Below are positions 17,584-27,181 of a DNA stretch of 64,000 bases, in pieces; position 1 is the stretch's first letter; each line of letters starts with the position of its first letter. Under the pieces are notes generated by a model. It was given only the letters and a program-made list of their open reading frames with translations. It searched no databases and was not told the DNA's origin. A program made the translations under genes and the position numbers. The DNA is from Nitrososphaeraceae archaeon (GTDB lineage: Archaea; Thermoproteota; Nitrososphaeria; Nitrososphaerales; Nitrososphaeraceae): assembly GCA_025922715.1 (NCBI GenBank), contig JAICHH010000001.1, positions 1-64,000 of the forward strand, read 5' to 3'.

Positions 17584-17898
17584 ATGTCAAAATCTGATGA
17601 GAATTCAACTCATGTATATACTATTAATTTAGGAAAGGCTTGGTTAACTCCTCAATATCGACGAACTGATAGAGTAATTAATATGATTAAGGAATTCGCC
17701 AAACGTCATATGAAAAATGAGAATATAAAAATAGATCAAGAGTTAAATAAAGAAATCTGGAAACAAGGCAAAACAAATCCACCAAGAAAAGTACGTGTAC
17801 GAATGTCCCTTGATGATAACGTTGTTTTAGTGTCATCCTATCAAGAAAGTTTAAAAGAAAGCGAAGTAAAGAAGGACGAAAATAAGGACAGTACTTAA
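17584..17898 (+). CDS. rpl31e: Ribosomal protein L31e
   Basis: 104 residues. YTINLGKAWLTPQYRRTDR and VINMIKEFAKRHMK are the family hallmark, followed by IDQELNKEIWKQG and RKVRVRMSLDDN. It sits at the peptide exit of the large subunit. A GGTGAT just upstream (17572-17577) may serve as ribosome binding site; an ATG four bases earlier is out of frame. It probably shares a transcript with L39e. Confidence 0.95.
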   Translation: MSKSDENSTHVYTINLGKAWLTPQYRRTDRVINMIKEFAKRHMKNENIKIDQELNKEIWKQGKTNPPRKVRVRMSLDDNVVLVSSYQESLKESEVKKDENKDST

Positions 17899-17999
17899 AC
17901 AGATACTAACCTATATATTTTCTACCCTTAAATACTGGTTTTTAAATATTATTTCTATTACCATTTATATTTTATCATTACAAGTTTCCTTAAAATCCA

Positions 18000-18308
18000 T
18001 TAAATAAATGGGATTTCCCTAGATGATGATTTATCATTTTCCTCAGGATGAATTCTATGTTTTCTAGCCAATAATAATAATATTCCACTAAACAAAAGTA
18101 ATACTAGTGCTAACCCCTGAGCTCCTCCATTAGGAATAAAAATCAGATAAGTAACTGAAAATACAATACATGAAAAAGCCTGTAGACAGTATTGGATTGA
18201 TGCTACTAACTTAGCTTTTTTTGCAAAAAATGTAATTCCAAATAATGCAATACTAGGATAAATTGTTAGTAAAATAAACTGGTCAATATCTATTTCATTA
18301 TGTGTCAA
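18000..18308 (-). CDS. Small three-helix membrane protein, hypothetical
   Basis: 102 residues with hydrophobic segments near 10-28, 35-58 and 63-82, then a charged cytoplasmic tail (HRIHPEENDKSSSRE). No conserved catalytic residue or known family is seen. It lies 50 bases downstream of the GINS-like gene on the same strand and might be co-transcribed with it. Confidence 0.55.
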   Translation of the reverse strand: MTHNEIDIDQFILLTIYPSIALFGITFFAKKAKLVASIQYCLQAFSCIVFSVTYLIFIPNGGAQGLALVLLLFSGILLLLARKHRIHPEENDKSSSREIPFI

Positions 18309-18358
18309 TATTTTAATGAATATTATTCATAATATTTTTCTTTCCGTCGAATTAAATA

Positions 18359-18940
18359 TTAATCAAAGATAGGAGCGATCTCAGTTGCAGTTTTATTATT
18401 AACAAGAGATAATGCATTTTCAAAAGGTAAGTTTGCCACATCATCAACGCTAAAAGGGCCATATTTATACATATCAACTCCAACAAATTGCTCCATTGGT
18501 TTTACAAACATAATTAGTAATTTTTTTTGTTTTATTGTATCTGTTATTTTTTCTAAAATCTTTGACTGGCCATTGGTTATTAAGGTAGTTATTTCTTTTC
18601 TCTTTCTTTTTGACTGAATTTCTCCATCGATTATAAATTTTTCTTCATCTGTCATTTTAGAATACCCTATCTCTAAATTTGATTTTATATTTCCTATAAG
18701 GATTTTTTCGATTCTGATTTGCAGTAAAAGATTCGATATTATCGATAAATTTTCAATAATTTTTTGCATAATTCTTTTTTCAAGAATCTCATACTCTTTT
18801 GCCTTTAAATTTCCAATTGTAATAGCTAATCTCTGATATGTATCATAAGGTATTTCTTGTAGTGAAGAAATTTGATATTCTTTTAAAAGAATATTATATG
18901 CCATTTCTAATGTGAAGTTCTCTTCCAAATTATCAGACAT
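18359..18940 (-). CDS. GINS-like DNA replication subunit
   Basis: 193 residues. A helical A domain (about 8-130) is followed by a small B domain with YGPFSVDDVANLPFENALSL and a last strand of the kind found at the C-terminus of Gins51/Sld5-like proteins (GPF...D...LP..NA..L). GINS binds MCM and Cdc45/RecJ and is part of the archaeal replisome. The A-then-B order points to the Gins51 class. Sequence similarity in this family is weak, so the call rests on the B domain. It is divergent from glnA. Confidence 0.7.
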   Translation of the reverse strand: MSDNLEENFTLEMAYNILLKEYQISSLQEIPYDTYQRLAITIGNLKAKEYEILEKRIMQKIIENLSIISNLLLQIRIEKILIGNIKSNLEIGYSKMTDEEKFIIDGEIQSKRKRKEITTLITNGQSKILEKITDTIKQKKLLIMFVKPMEQFVGVDMYKYGPFSVDDVANLPFENALSLVNNKTATEIAPIFD

Positions 18941-19041
18941 TCATTTAATATGGTATCTGAATTAAGTTATAAATAATTCCATTTTTCTATTTAAATTTCT
19001 GAAAGCCTTAATTATGAGATCCTTAATTATAACCAACTGAT

Positions 19042-20508
19042 TTGCCATATAGGATTATTGAAGGAAAAATTGAACAACAACATTTTAGCACTGATGATGT
19101 TATGGATAAATTAGAAAAAGACGATATCAAGTTTATAGATTTACAATTTACTGGACTTTATGGAAAATTTCATCATATTACTATTTCTGCAAATATGTTT
19201 AAAAAAACTGATTTTGAAAATGGATTACCAAAAGTTGATGGTTCTTCAATTCGTGGATTTACTGAAATTCATGAATCTGATTTAATTGTTAGACCAGACC
19301 CTTCTACTTATGCTATAATTCCTTGGATAGAGAAATACAAAACATGCAGATTGATTTGCGATATTTTAAGAGGAGGATCTAATAGAATACAATTTTTGCG
19401 GGATCCTCGAGGTATAGCAAAGAAAGCTGAAAAATATGTTAATGAGAATGGTTATTCGTTATCATATTGGGGACCAGAAGTCGAATTTTTTGTTTTTGAT
19501 AAATTGTTAGTAAATACCCTTACCCCATATCATGGTCAAAGTTATGAAATAATTTCAAAAGAATCTCCTTGGGCTTCTGATGGCTTTGGATATACCATTA
19601 ATTTAAAGGAAGGTTACCTTCCTAGTGCTCCAGGGGATAGTTTAATAGGTTTCCGCAATGAATGTGTCGATATTCTTAGCAATAATTTTGGTATTGCATG
19701 TGATGCACATCATCATGAAGTTGCAACAGCTGGACAATGTGAAATAGATATAAGATATGATACATTAGTAAATGCTGCAGATTCTGTCCAAAGTTATAAA
19801 TTTATTGTAAAAAATGTTGCCAGAAAACACAACATGATAGCTACTATGATGCCAAAGCCAATAGCACTTGATAATGGATCTGGTTTACATGTTAATATCA
19901 GTCTTTGGAATGATAACACCAACTTATTTTTCGACCAAAATGATGAATATGCTGAAATTTCTGAATTGGCTCGATATTTTTGTGGAGGTATATTAGAGCA
20001 TTCTTTTGCACTTGCCGCAATTGTAGCCCCGACAACCAACTCATATAGACGATTAGTTCCAGGATATGAAGCTCCTGTGTATGTTGCTTGGAGTACTGGT
20101 AATAGATCAGCTATAATACGTATTCCAGGACATTTTAGAGGAGAAAAATTTGCGTATATGAAAAGGATTGAATTTCGTGCTCCTGATCCCTCGTGTAATC
20201 CATATCTAGCTTTTTCTTGTATTGTTGCAGCTGGATTAGATGGAATAAAGAAAAAAACATCTATAGGTGATCCTATTGATGAAGATATTTTCAAAATGAC
20301 CTCCAAACGAAGACGTCAACTTGGAATAAAACAATTACCAACTAGTTTATTAGAGGCGTCTGAGGCTTTAGACTCCGATAGAGAGTTTCTTAAACCAGTA
20401 TTTGATGGCTCAGTAATTGAGAGATTGATAGAGCATTCAACAAATGAATATAGAGAAGTTACTTTAAGACCTCATCCACATGAATTTTCTTTATATGCAG
20501 ATGTATAA
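19042..20508 (+). CDS. glnA: Glutamine synthetase, type I
   Basis: Makes glutamine from glutamate, ammonium and ATP. The start is TTG at 19042, giving a 488-residue protein. DGSSIRGF near 66-73, WGPEVEFFVFD, CDAHHHEVATAGQCEID, GSGLHVNISLW and the NRSAIIRIPG stretch are all in place. A TATA-like CTATTTAAAT about 50 nt upstream implies a short leader. With glutamate dehydrogenase at 58.6-59.9 kb it covers ammonium assimilation. No PII gene is adjacent. Confidence 0.95.
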   Translation: MPYRIIEGKIEQQHFSTDDVMDKLEKDDIKFIDLQFTGLYGKFHHITISANMFKKTDFENGLPKVDGSSIRGFTEIHESDLIVRPDPSTYAIIPWIEKYKTCRLICDILRGGSNRIQFLRDPRGIAKKAEKYVNENGYSLSYWGPEVEFFVFDKLLVNTLTPYHGQSYEIISKESPWASDGFGYTINLKEGYLPSAPGDSLIGFRNECVDILSNNFGIACDAHHHEVATAGQCEIDIRYDTLVNAADSVQSYKFIVKNVARKHNMIATMMPKPIALDNGSGLHVNISLWNDNTNLFFDQNDEYAEISELARYFCGGILEHSFALAAIVAPTTNSYRRLVPGYEAPVYVAWSTGNRSAIIRIPGHFRGEKFAYMKRIEFRAPDPSCNPYLAFSCIVAAGLDGIKKKTSIGDPIDEDIFKMTSKRRRQLGIKQLPTSLLEASEALDSDREFLKPVFDGSVIERLIEHSTNEYREVTLRPHPHEFSLYADV

Positions 20509-20565
20509 GTATAAGAACTTCAGATATTGTTAATTAATAATTAATTTATTAATTATTTTGTATTC

Positions 20566-20850
20566 TTAAAGGTCATCAATTTTCTTTGCCAATATAAAGT
20601 CATATTCACTTATCCCATTAACTTTGTGTGTAGATAAAAAAATTTTCACTTTGTTAAAAACATTAAATAATTCTGGATGATGATCTAGTTTTTCTGATTC
20701 TAATGCTATCTTGGTAATAAAACCAAAGGCTTGAGTAAAATTTTTAAATTCAAAAGATTTACATAATTTACCTTGGTCGATTTGCCAGTTTCTTATTTCT
20801 TTTAACTTTACTTCAATTTCATTATCAGAAAGTTTTTTATAATTATTCAA
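20566..20850 (-). CDS. Pterin-4a-carbinolamine dehydratase family protein
   Basis: 94 residues, the usual size. EKLDHHPELFNVFNKVKIFL followed by STHKVNGISEYD gives the family signature with the paired His and the TH. It dehydrates 4a-hydroxytetrahydropterins; in archaea without aromatic amino acid hydroxylases it may serve molybdopterin or another pterin route. It converges on glnA and its promoter region is shared with EF-1A. Confidence 0.87.
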   Translation of the reverse strand: MNNYKKLSDNEIEVKLKEIRNWQIDQGKLCKSFEFKNFTQAFGFITKIALESEKLDHHPELFNVFNKVKIFLSTHKVNGISEYDFILAKKIDDL

Positions 20851-20963
20851 CTAAAAATACTTACTTGATTACTATTAATGTATTTTACTATACTTGTTGA
20901 TTACAGTAAAAAATTTTACTTTGTCTCCTCTCTTCGTAGAATAGATTCATTTTTTGATAATCG

Positions 20964-20974
20964 AAATATAAATA
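20964..20974 (+). promoter_or_regulatory. TATA box of EF-1A
   Basis: AAATATAAATA is centred 29-30 nt before the ATG at 20999, predicting a leaderless or near-leaderless mRNA. Confidence 0.55.
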
Positions 20975-20998
20975 AAGCAGATAAATACTCTTCCGTGT

Positions 20999-22306
20999 AT
21001 GAGCTCAAGCAAAAAACCACATATGAATCTCGTGGTTACAGGACATGTAGATAATGGTAAATCTACAATTGTAGGCCATTTAATGGTTGATTTAGGAGTT
21101 ATTGATCAAAGGACTATAGAACAATTTGCAAAAGAATCAGAAGCTACTGGTAAGGGTGATACTTTCAAATATGCATGGGTTTTAGATAGTATTAAAGATG
21201 AAAGAGATCGAGGAATTACCATAGATCTAGCTTTTCAGAAATTCGAAACTAATAAGTTCTTCTTTACGTTAATTGATGCCCCTGGTCATAGGGACTTTAT
21301 TAAAAATATGATAACTGGTGCCTCAGAAGCTGATGTGGCTATCTTAGTTGTTTCCACAAAACCAGGAGAAACAGAAGCCGCAACGGAACCTGGAGGTCAA
21401 GCAAGAGAACATGCATTTCTATGTAGAACATTAGGGGTAGGACAAGTAGTAGTTGCATTAAATAAAATGGATGATTCCAACTATTCAGAAGCAAGATATA
21501 ATGAAGTTAAAGGTATTGCAGAAAAAATGCTGAAAATGGTGGGTTATAATACCAGTAAAGTAAATTTTGTACCTGTATCTGGATGGAAAGGTGATAATTT
21601 AGCAAAAAAATCTGAAAATATGGGTTGGTATAAAGGTCAAACTTTGTTAGAAGCACTAGATTCTTTCGATCCGCCAGAAAAACCAATTGGGAAACCCTTG
21701 AGAATTCCAATTCAAGATGTATATTCAATTACGGGTGTAGGTACTGTTCCAGTAGGTAGAGTAGAAACAGGTATTGTTAAGGCTAATGATAAGGTAATAG
21801 TCATGCCTGCAGGAGTAACCGGAGAAGTGAAATCTATAGAAACTCATCATACTCAGATGAATTCAGCCGAAGCAGGTGATAATATAGGATTTAATTTAAG
21901 AGGAATTGACAAAAAATCTATCCATAGAGGAGATGTTATAGGACATCCAGATAACCCTCCAAGTGTTGCTAAAGAATTTGAAGCTCAAATAATAGTAATC
22001 CACCATCCAACTGCTATGGCGCCAGGTTACACACCAGTATTACATGCTCATACAGCACAAGTCGCAGCGACTTTATCGGATTTTGTTGCCAAAATTGATC
22101 CTAAAACTGGCGGAATTTTAGAAGAAAAACCAAAATTTCTTAAAACAGGAGATGCAGCAATTGTAAGAATTAGACCAGTCAGACCTCTTGCTATAGAAAC
22201 TTTCAAAGAATTCCCTGAAATCGGTAGATTTGCATTAAGGGATATGGGTACTACAATTGCTGCTGGAGTTGTTAAATCAATTACAGAAAAATACGAAAAG
22301 AAGTAA
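20999..22306 (+). CDS. tuf: Translation elongation factor 1A
   Basis: Delivers aminoacyl-tRNA to the ribosome. 435 residues. G1 reads GHVDNGKST (most EF-1A have H where this has N), G3 is DAPGHRDF, G4 NKMD. The two beta-barrel domains follow, with TGVGTVPVGRVETG and RGDVIGHP. S10 follows 14 bases later, a widespread archaeal pair. The two are probably one transcript from the TATA box at 20964. Confidence 0.97.
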   Translation: MSSSKKPHMNLVVTGHVDNGKSTIVGHLMVDLGVIDQRTIEQFAKESEATGKGDTFKYAWVLDSIKDERDRGITIDLAFQKFETNKFFFTLIDAPGHRDFIKNMITGASEADVAILVVSTKPGETEAATEPGGQAREHAFLCRTLGVGQVVVALNKMDDSNYSEARYNEVKGIAEKMLKMVGYNTSKVNFVPVSGWKGDNLAKKSENMGWYKGQTLLEALDSFDPPEKPIGKPLRIPIQDVYSITGVGTVPVGRVETGIVKANDKVIVMPAGVTGEVKSIETHHTQMNSAEAGDNIGFNLRGIDKKSIHRGDVIGHPDNPPSVAKEFEAQIIVIHHPTAMAPGYTPVLHAHTAQVAATLSDFVAKIDPKTGGILEEKPKFLKTGDAAIVRIRPVRPLAIETFKEFPEIGRFALRDMGTTIAAGVVKSITEKYEKK

Positions 22307-22320
22307 AGTGAAATCTTACA

Positions 22321-22629
22321 ATGCCTCAGGAAGCTAGAATAAAACTAACAAGCACCAATCTTTCTACCTTAGAAGGTGTTTGTTCTGAAATAAAAGGAAT
22401 AGGTGAAAAAAGTGGTATCAATTTAAAAGGCCCTTATCCACTGCCTACAAAAAAAATGAAAGTAGTAACAAGGAAATCTCCGTGTGGACAAGGGACAAAT
22501 ACATGGGATAAATATGAGTTAAGGATTCATAGACGAGTAATTGATTTAGGTGCAGATGATAAAGCTATTAGACAGCTTATGAGATTGAGAATACCTGATG
22601 ATGTCTATATAGAAGTATCTCTCACTTAA
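22321..22629 (+). CDS. rps10: Ribosomal protein S10
   Basis: 102 residues. ARIKLTSTNLSTLEGVCSEI, GPYPLPTKKMKVVTRKSPCG and YELRIHRRVIDL match archaeal S10/uS10. It lies 14 bases after EF-1A. Besides its place in the small subunit, S10 in this position is part of the classic archaeal EF-1A-S10 unit. Confidence 0.95.
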   Translation: MPQEARIKLTSTNLSTLEGVCSEIKGIGEKSGINLKGPYPLPTKKMKVVTRKSPCGQGTNTWDKYELRIHRRVIDLGADDKAIRQLMRLRIPDDVYIEVSLT

Positions 22630-22716
22630 ATTTTTATAATTATGTCTAACAAATAATCTTTGTACCAATTGTTACCATATTAAGGAAATAACTTCCATTA
22701 ATATTAAAAATATAAA

Positions 22717-23286
22717 ATGAATTTATTCTGGTCACTAGTGTTATTACAATCATTTTTATTATTACTCTTTAATTTTAATCAAATTTTTGCAGAATCATCT
22801 ACATCTACAGATGATTTTAAATCGTATAAAAATGAAAATTATACTCTGGAATTAATGTATCCATCAGATTGGACATATGTAGAATTTAGAGATCAATTTT
22901 CAGATAATGATCTCTCTATAATAATTAGTTTTATTTCTCCATTAGAGGCTCCTCTAGATACATTTCAAGAATATTTTACTATTAAATCCAAAATTCTAGA
23001 TCCAGAAGATACTTTTTCTAGCCACTTTAATTCATATTTAGAAAAACTAAAGAAAACTATAACAAACATAAATATATCAACTATAGAAAATATGTCCAAC
23101 AAAAATAAATATATACACTATTCATTTTCGCCTCCACAATCAGGATTAATTATAAACAAAGAAGAATATATCTTTCTAAAAAATCCTAATAATGTATTTC
23201 ATATTGAATTCACTTCTAATGATGATGATTATAAAACATTCAAGCCAATGATTAATAAAATATTATCATCTTTTCGTATTACTTAA
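22717..23286 (+). CDS. Secreted PsbP-like protein
   Basis: 189 residues with a signal peptide (hydrophobic 4-20, cleavage likely after FAES or nearby). The mature part starts FKSYKNENYTLELMYPSDWTY, the strand-turn pattern of PsbP-like domains common in exported thaumarchaeal proteins. FHIEFTSNDDDYKTFKPMI near the end closes the fold. Its partner or ligand is unknown. The gene is monocistronic, after the EF-1A-S10 unit, and converges on superoxide dismutase. Confidence 0.65.
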   Translation: MNLFWSLVLLQSFLLLLFNFNQIFAESSTSTDDFKSYKNENYTLELMYPSDWTYVEFRDQFSDNDLSIIISFISPLEAPLDTFQEYFTIKSKILDPEDTFSSHFNSYLEKLKKTITNINISTIENMSNKNKYIHYSFSPPQSGLIINKEEYIFLKNPNNVFHIEFTSNDDDYKTFKPMINKILSSFRIT

Positions 23287-23331
23287 CATAATATTTGATG
23301 TATTAAAAAAAAGTAATTGAAAAGAAAACCT

Positions 23332-23955
23332 TTATGTATTGATCTTATCAAAACGTTGTGAAACGTCTTCCCAGTTTATAACATTCCACCAAGCAGAAAT
23401 GTAGTCAGGCCGTTTGTTCTGATATTTGAGATAATATGCATGTTCCCATACGTCACATCCTAAAAGTGGTATTAACCCTTCGGTTCTTGGACTGGTCTGA
23501 TTGGGCATTGCTTTGTATTCTACTTTATTGGTAGATGGATTGTAGACAAGCCAACCCCAACCACTGCCTTGAATCAATGTGGTCGTAGAAGAGAATTTCT
23601 CTTTAAAGTCTGAAAAACTTCCAAATGACGAATTTATTGCATTAGCAATCGGTCCACTTGGCTCACCTCCTCCATTTGCTTTCATGTTATGCCAGAATAT
23701 TCGATGGTTATCAAATCCTCCTCCGTTAAAGTTGATTGCACTTTTTTGATCAGCAGGAACTTGATCAAGATTAGATAATATTTCCACAATGTCTTTTTCT
23801 TGAATTTCAGTAGAACATTTCTCAAGTGCTGCGTTGAGTTTATCTGTATAAGTTTGATGGTGTTTGGTATGATGGATTTCCATAGTTCTTGCGTCAATAT
23901 ATGGTTCTAGTGCATCATAATTGTAAGGTACTGGAGGTAATTCATATTTTCCCAT
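23332..23955 (-). CDS. sodA: Superoxide dismutase, Fe/Mn family
   Basis: Detoxifies superoxide in the cytoplasm. 207 residues. The first metal His is in EIHHTKHH (about 26-33), followed by FDNHRIFWHNM, GSGWGWLVYNP and the metal motif DVWEHAYYLKYQN near 170. The Mn or Fe preference cannot be told from the sequence alone. The start at 23955 gives the usual short N-terminus (MGKYELPPVPY). It converges on the PsbP-like gene and has its own promoter region. Confidence 0.95.
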   Translation of the reverse strand: MGKYELPPVPYNYDALEPYIDARTMEIHHTKHHQTYTDKLNAALEKCSTEIQEKDIVEILSNLDQVPADQKSAINFNGGGFDNHRIFWHNMKANGGGEPSGPIANAINSSFGSFSDFKEKFSSTTTLIQGSGWGWLVYNPSTNKVEYKAMPNQTSPRTEGLIPLLGCDVWEHAYYLKYQNKRPDYISAWWNVINWEDVSQRFDKINT

Positions 23956-24063
23956 AAATATATTTTTTTTTGTAATTATTAACCTTTGTGTTATCTAGCA
24001 TATTTTTTAATAGTGACTTGATTTTATATCCACTTTCTTTGTCAGAAGGAAACATATTTATTG

Positions 24064-24075
24064 AAATTTAAATTT
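24064..24075 (+). promoter_or_regulatory. TATA box of the L32e-L19e operon
   Basis: AAATTTAAATTT is centred about 25 nt before the L32e ATG at 24095, so the transcript is likely leaderless. Confidence 0.5.
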
Positions 24076-24094
24076 CTATTTTAACTGCTTACTC

Positions 24095-24517
24095 ATGGTT
24101 ATTAATAAGGAACTGCTAGAAAAAAGGAAAAAAATATCTGAACACCGACCTAAATTTGTAAGACAAGAAAGCTGGAGATACGACAGGCTTGCAGAAAACT
24201 GGAGGAAGCCTAAAGGGAAAGATAATAAAATGAGACTACAAGTTTCTGGCGTTCCGCAATTAGTAAAAGTTGGATATAGAGGCCCAAAGGTCGCTAGGGG
24301 ACTTCATCCATCAGGTTATACTGATAATTTAGTCTACAATACCAATGATCTGTTATTATTAGATTCAAAAAAAGATGCTGTAAGAATAGGTCATATCGTT
24401 GGAAAATTAAAGAAAAAACAAATTTTGACTAAAGCAGCGGAATTGGGATTTAAAGTTTTGAACCCAGGAAAAGATTCTAAATTACAAAATAAATCACAAA
24501 TAAAGGAGAATGAATAG
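24095..24517 (+). CDS. rpl32e: Ribosomal protein L32e
   Basis: 140 residues. PKFVRQESWRYDRLAENWRK, GYRGPKVARGLHPSG and the DAVRIGHIVGKLKK segment are diagnostic. L19e starts 2 bases after its stop, as in other archaeal ribosomal operons, though here the two stand apart from the large S10/spc cluster. Confidence 0.95.
   Translation: MVINKELLEKRKKISEHRPKFVRQESWRYDRLAENWRKPKGKDNKMRLQVSGVPQLVKVGYRGPKVARGLHPSGYTDNLVYNTNDLLLLDSKKDAVRIGHIVGKLKKKQILTKAAELGFKVLNPGKDSKLQNKSQIKENE
24503..24509 (+). promoter_or_regulatory. Shine-Dalgarno site of L19e inside the L32e gene
   Basis: AAAGGAG ends 10 nt before the L19e ATG at 24520. It marks L19e as an internal cistron that needs its own ribosome binding, unlike the leaderless first gene. 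Confidence 0.55.
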
Positions 24518-24519
24518 AT

Positions 24520-24966
24520 ATGGTTGTAAATCTTAAAAAGAAACGTGAATTAGTAGCTCGAATACTTAGTGTTGGTTCTAATCGAGTTAAATTTGAACCT
24601 GATAAGCTTGATGATATAGCGGATTCTATAACGAGAGAAGATATTAGATCTTTAATTAAAAATGGAGTTATATGGACATCAAAGCCCAAAGGAACGTCTC
24701 GAGGTAAAGCTAAAGCAAAATTAGATATAAAAAAGAAACATGGAACTGGCGCTGGGTCTAAGAAAGGTCGTAAAACAGCAAGAACAGGAAAAAAAGAGTT
24801 ATACGTAAAAAAAATAAGAGCAATGAGATACCATTTGAAAGTATTAAAAGACAGAAATGATGTTAACCGTGAAATATATTGGTCTTTGTACAAAAAAATT
24901 AATGGTGGTCAGATTCGATCCTTGACTCACTTAAGAGATACTGTAAAAAATTGGAAATCACAATAA
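24520..24966 (+). CDS. rpl19e: Ribosomal protein L19e
   Basis: 148 residues. RELVARILSVGSNRVKFEPD, DIRSLIKNGVIWTSKPKGTS and the basic linker RGKAKAKLDIKKKHG, then a long C-terminal helix, match archaeal L19e. Second gene of the L32e-L19e operon with a clear internal Shine-Dalgarno sequence. Confidence 0.95.
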   Translation: MVVNLKKKRELVARILSVGSNRVKFEPDKLDDIADSITREDIRSLIKNGVIWTSKPKGTSRGKAKAKLDIKKKHGTGAGSKKGRKTARTGKKELYVKKIRAMRYHLKVLKDRNDVNREIYWSLYKKINGGQIRSLTHLRDTVKNWKSQ

Positions 24967-24990
24967 AAGTTCAAAAATAGAATATTTTAA

Positions 24991-25188
24991 TCAATTAAAA
25001 TCGTTTATGATTGAACTGGACCTATTGATTAGTTTTTCTCTTAAACTAATAACTTGGGATCTCTTTTCTCCATCCAAATTAGTTTGAAGCAATACATTTA
25101 ATGCTTCCACTATATATTTTATATTGGGTAAAGTAAGAATATTTCGATCATCCCGATCGTCTTGATTATTTTCTTCCCAATTATTCAT
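24991..25188 (-). CDS. Small acidic protein, hypothetical
   Basis: The frame runs back to 25254, but the Met at 25188 (MNNWEENNQDDRDDRN) gives a cleaner start and 65 residues. The rest is helical: IKYIVEALNVLLQTN and SQVISLREKLINRS. It lies between the L19e gene and the divergent dtdA. No family is recognised; the composition supports a real gene. Confidence 0.5.
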   Translation of the reverse strand: MNNWEENNQDDRDDRNILTLPNIKYIVEALNVLLQTNLDGEKRSQVISLREKLINRSSSIINDFN

Positions 25189-25267
25189 ACTTTTAGAATG
25201 TTTTGTGTTAATGTTAAATGTTTTGGATTTCAATTTAATAATTAATTGATGCAATTACTAAAATATT

Positions 25268-26098
25268 ATGGTTTTTAGACTATTGAATTATATGTTATTT
25301 ACCTTAATTACTTCAGAAATCGATCCCGCTAGTAAAACAATGATGAAATATTTACAAGAAGACAGAAAATTCAAAGAAATAAAAAATTGCTATTTGACTT
25401 CTTCTTTGTACGATAATATTTCCATGTGTATATCTCCACACCAATTACTATTTTCTGATAGTATAGATGCCAGATGCAACGAAACCGATGTTTTGATTTT
25501 TCTTTCTAGACATCAATCCAAAAGTAAGATTCCATCGTTGACTTGTCATTTTCCGGGAAATTATTGTACAAATCCTTTAGGGGGAAATAAATTCGAGTTA
25601 GGAATTGCATATCCCTCATTGCAAAAGAATTATCTTTTAAAAATATTCCAATTAAGAGAAAAAGTTCCTTTGTGTGATATAACTATAGAAACTACACATC
25701 ACGGTCCCACTAGTATAAAAAAACCTGTTATGTTTGTTGAAATAGGTTCCTCTGAAGACCAATGGATTAATATTGAGAATGCATCATTCGTATGTGATTC
25801 TTTATTAGATACATTAACAAAAAAGATTTGTCCGGCAAAAGATATTGCAATAGGATTAGGAGGAAATCATTATGGTTCCAAATTCAATGAAGTAATACTA
25901 CATACTGAGTATGGAATAGGTCATATAGCAAATAAATATAATTTGTTTACTATTGATAAAGATATGCTAAACCAAATGATTTCAAAATGTTATGAAAAAG
26001 TTACACATATAATAATTGACCAAAAGGGTTTGGGCAATGAAAAACAAAGAATAATGAATCTACTGAAGGATATTGAATTAGAAGTAATTAAAATATAA
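25268..26098 (+). CDS. dtdA: D-aminoacyl-tRNA deacylase (DtdA/GEK1 type)
   Basis: Removes D-amino acids wrongly attached to tRNA; the archaeal zinc-dependent type. 276 residues. FLSRHQSKSKIPSLTCHFPG, the zinc-ligand region ETTHHGPTSIKKPVMFVEIG and IGLGGNHYGSKFNEV are in order and diagnostic. The first residues (MVFRLLNYMLF) are less conserved, so Met9 could be the true start. Confidence 0.92.
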   Translation: MVFRLLNYMLFTLITSEIDPASKTMMKYLQEDRKFKEIKNCYLTSSLYDNISMCISPHQLLFSDSIDARCNETDVLIFLSRHQSKSKIPSLTCHFPGNYCTNPLGGNKFELGIAYPSLQKNYLLKIFQLREKVPLCDITIETTHHGPTSIKKPVMFVEIGSSEDQWINIENASFVCDSLLDTLTKKICPAKDIAIGLGGNHYGSKFNEVILHTEYGIGHIANKYNLFTIDKDMLNQMISKCYEKVTHIIIDQKGLGNEKQRIMNLLKDIELEVIKI

Positions 26099-26597
26099 GT
26101 CTAGATAATTGTATGATTAAATACTTTTACGTATTGGTATTGATGAAATTTCATCATAGCTCTAAAGTTTGTTATTATTTCTTATTGTAAAAAGTGAAAA
26201 AAGAATATTAATAGGACCAATTATAAAAGTTAAAGATAAGAAAAAAGAGATATACTAAATGTCATTTCGAAAATGAACATGCATAAAATGCTCTAACTTC
26301 AAATTTATGAGAAGAGAGGAAGGAATCATTAGGAGTATTCTTATAGACTATAGAATTATGTGAAAGCTATATCTTATTTGGTTTCAATAATTCTTTTGAA
26401 TTATTCCTCATCATTTTTTTTCTTTAATATCTACAAAAACTATGAACTAAAGAAAAGTTTCCTCTACCTAAATTTACCAATCATCATTTTTAAACAGGAT
26501 AATGCCAAAACTTAATCATATTTTATTGTGTTATTCAACAACTAATAAAGGATTTTTTTAGCTTTGTTTTTATATTCTAATTCTATATATATTAGTA
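26099..26597. other. Non-coding region between dtdA and a hypothetical gene
   Basis: 499 bases without a credible gene. It contains an 8-bp perfect hairpin, AATAATTC-TTTT-GAATTATT (26386-26405), followed 12 bases later by a T-rich run (26412-26419), which could be a terminator for a short transcript. A brief frame near 26307 reads EEGIIRSILIDYRIM and may be the stub of a lost gene. Otherwise nothing is seen. Confidence 0.35.
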
Positions 26598-27008
26598 TTG
26601 AAAAAATTCTCAGAAAAACCTCCAATGATTATAATATCTGGGTCTTGTTTGAATTTTGAGCAAGAAAGAAAGAAAATAGTTAAATTAATAGAATATTTGC
26701 GATCTTCCGTTGGCTCACAAATTAATTGTGAAGTGTCATCTAATGGTGCTGCTTTAGGATGGGATTTCTTCAACATATATTTTGACCTTTCTCTTATAGA
26801 AAAATTGATAGTAAATTTTCCAGAAATTACCAAGGAAGAAGGAATAACTCTTGAACAACAATTCGTTTTATGGCTTACAAAGCAATATAAAAGACAAAAT
26901 TTGGATTATCATCTTAAGCTAAGTGACATTCCCTATGAAAATACAAAAGGATTCAGATTAGATCCAAACAATTACCGTGACGATAGTCTGTTGGAAGATT
27001 TAAGATAA
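26598..27008 (+). CDS. Hypothetical protein
   Basis: 136 residues from TTG 26598; the ATG at 26625 (MIIISGSCLNFEQERKK) is an equally good start. The protein is mixed alpha/beta: LIEYLRSSVGSQINCEV, then LGWDFFNIYFDLSLIEKLI, then a helical EGITLEQQFVLWLTKQYK and a C-terminal DIPYENTKGFRLDPNNYRDD. No known domain is recognised. It precedes the peptidase gene by 170 bases. Confidence 0.55.
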   Translation: MKKFSEKPPMIIISGSCLNFEQERKKIVKLIEYLRSSVGSQINCEVSSNGAALGWDFFNIYFDLSLIEKLIVNFPEITKEEGITLEQQFVLWLTKQYKRQNLDYHLKLSDIPYENTKGFRLDPNNYRDDSLLEDLR

Positions 27009-27181
27009 ATTATTCTTTCAAATACCATTTGATTTATATTAATAATTTCTATGAATGGTAAATATGCTTTGTAATTAGACTTGGAAACGTAATTTAATAC
27101 ACTTTATAAAAATTAATGTGAGTTTAAAATAAGCTTAATTGATAACTATTAATACAAGGCTATAAATTTTTTTATATACTC

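Noticed and set aside
19794..20306. 170-codon minus-strand frame inside glnA
   Set aside because: Antisense shadow of glutamine synthetase; no recognisable domain and no promoter.
24477..24893. 138-codon minus-strand frame across L19e
   Set aside because: It is the antisense shadow of the L19e gene; no motif and composition dictated by the opposite strand.
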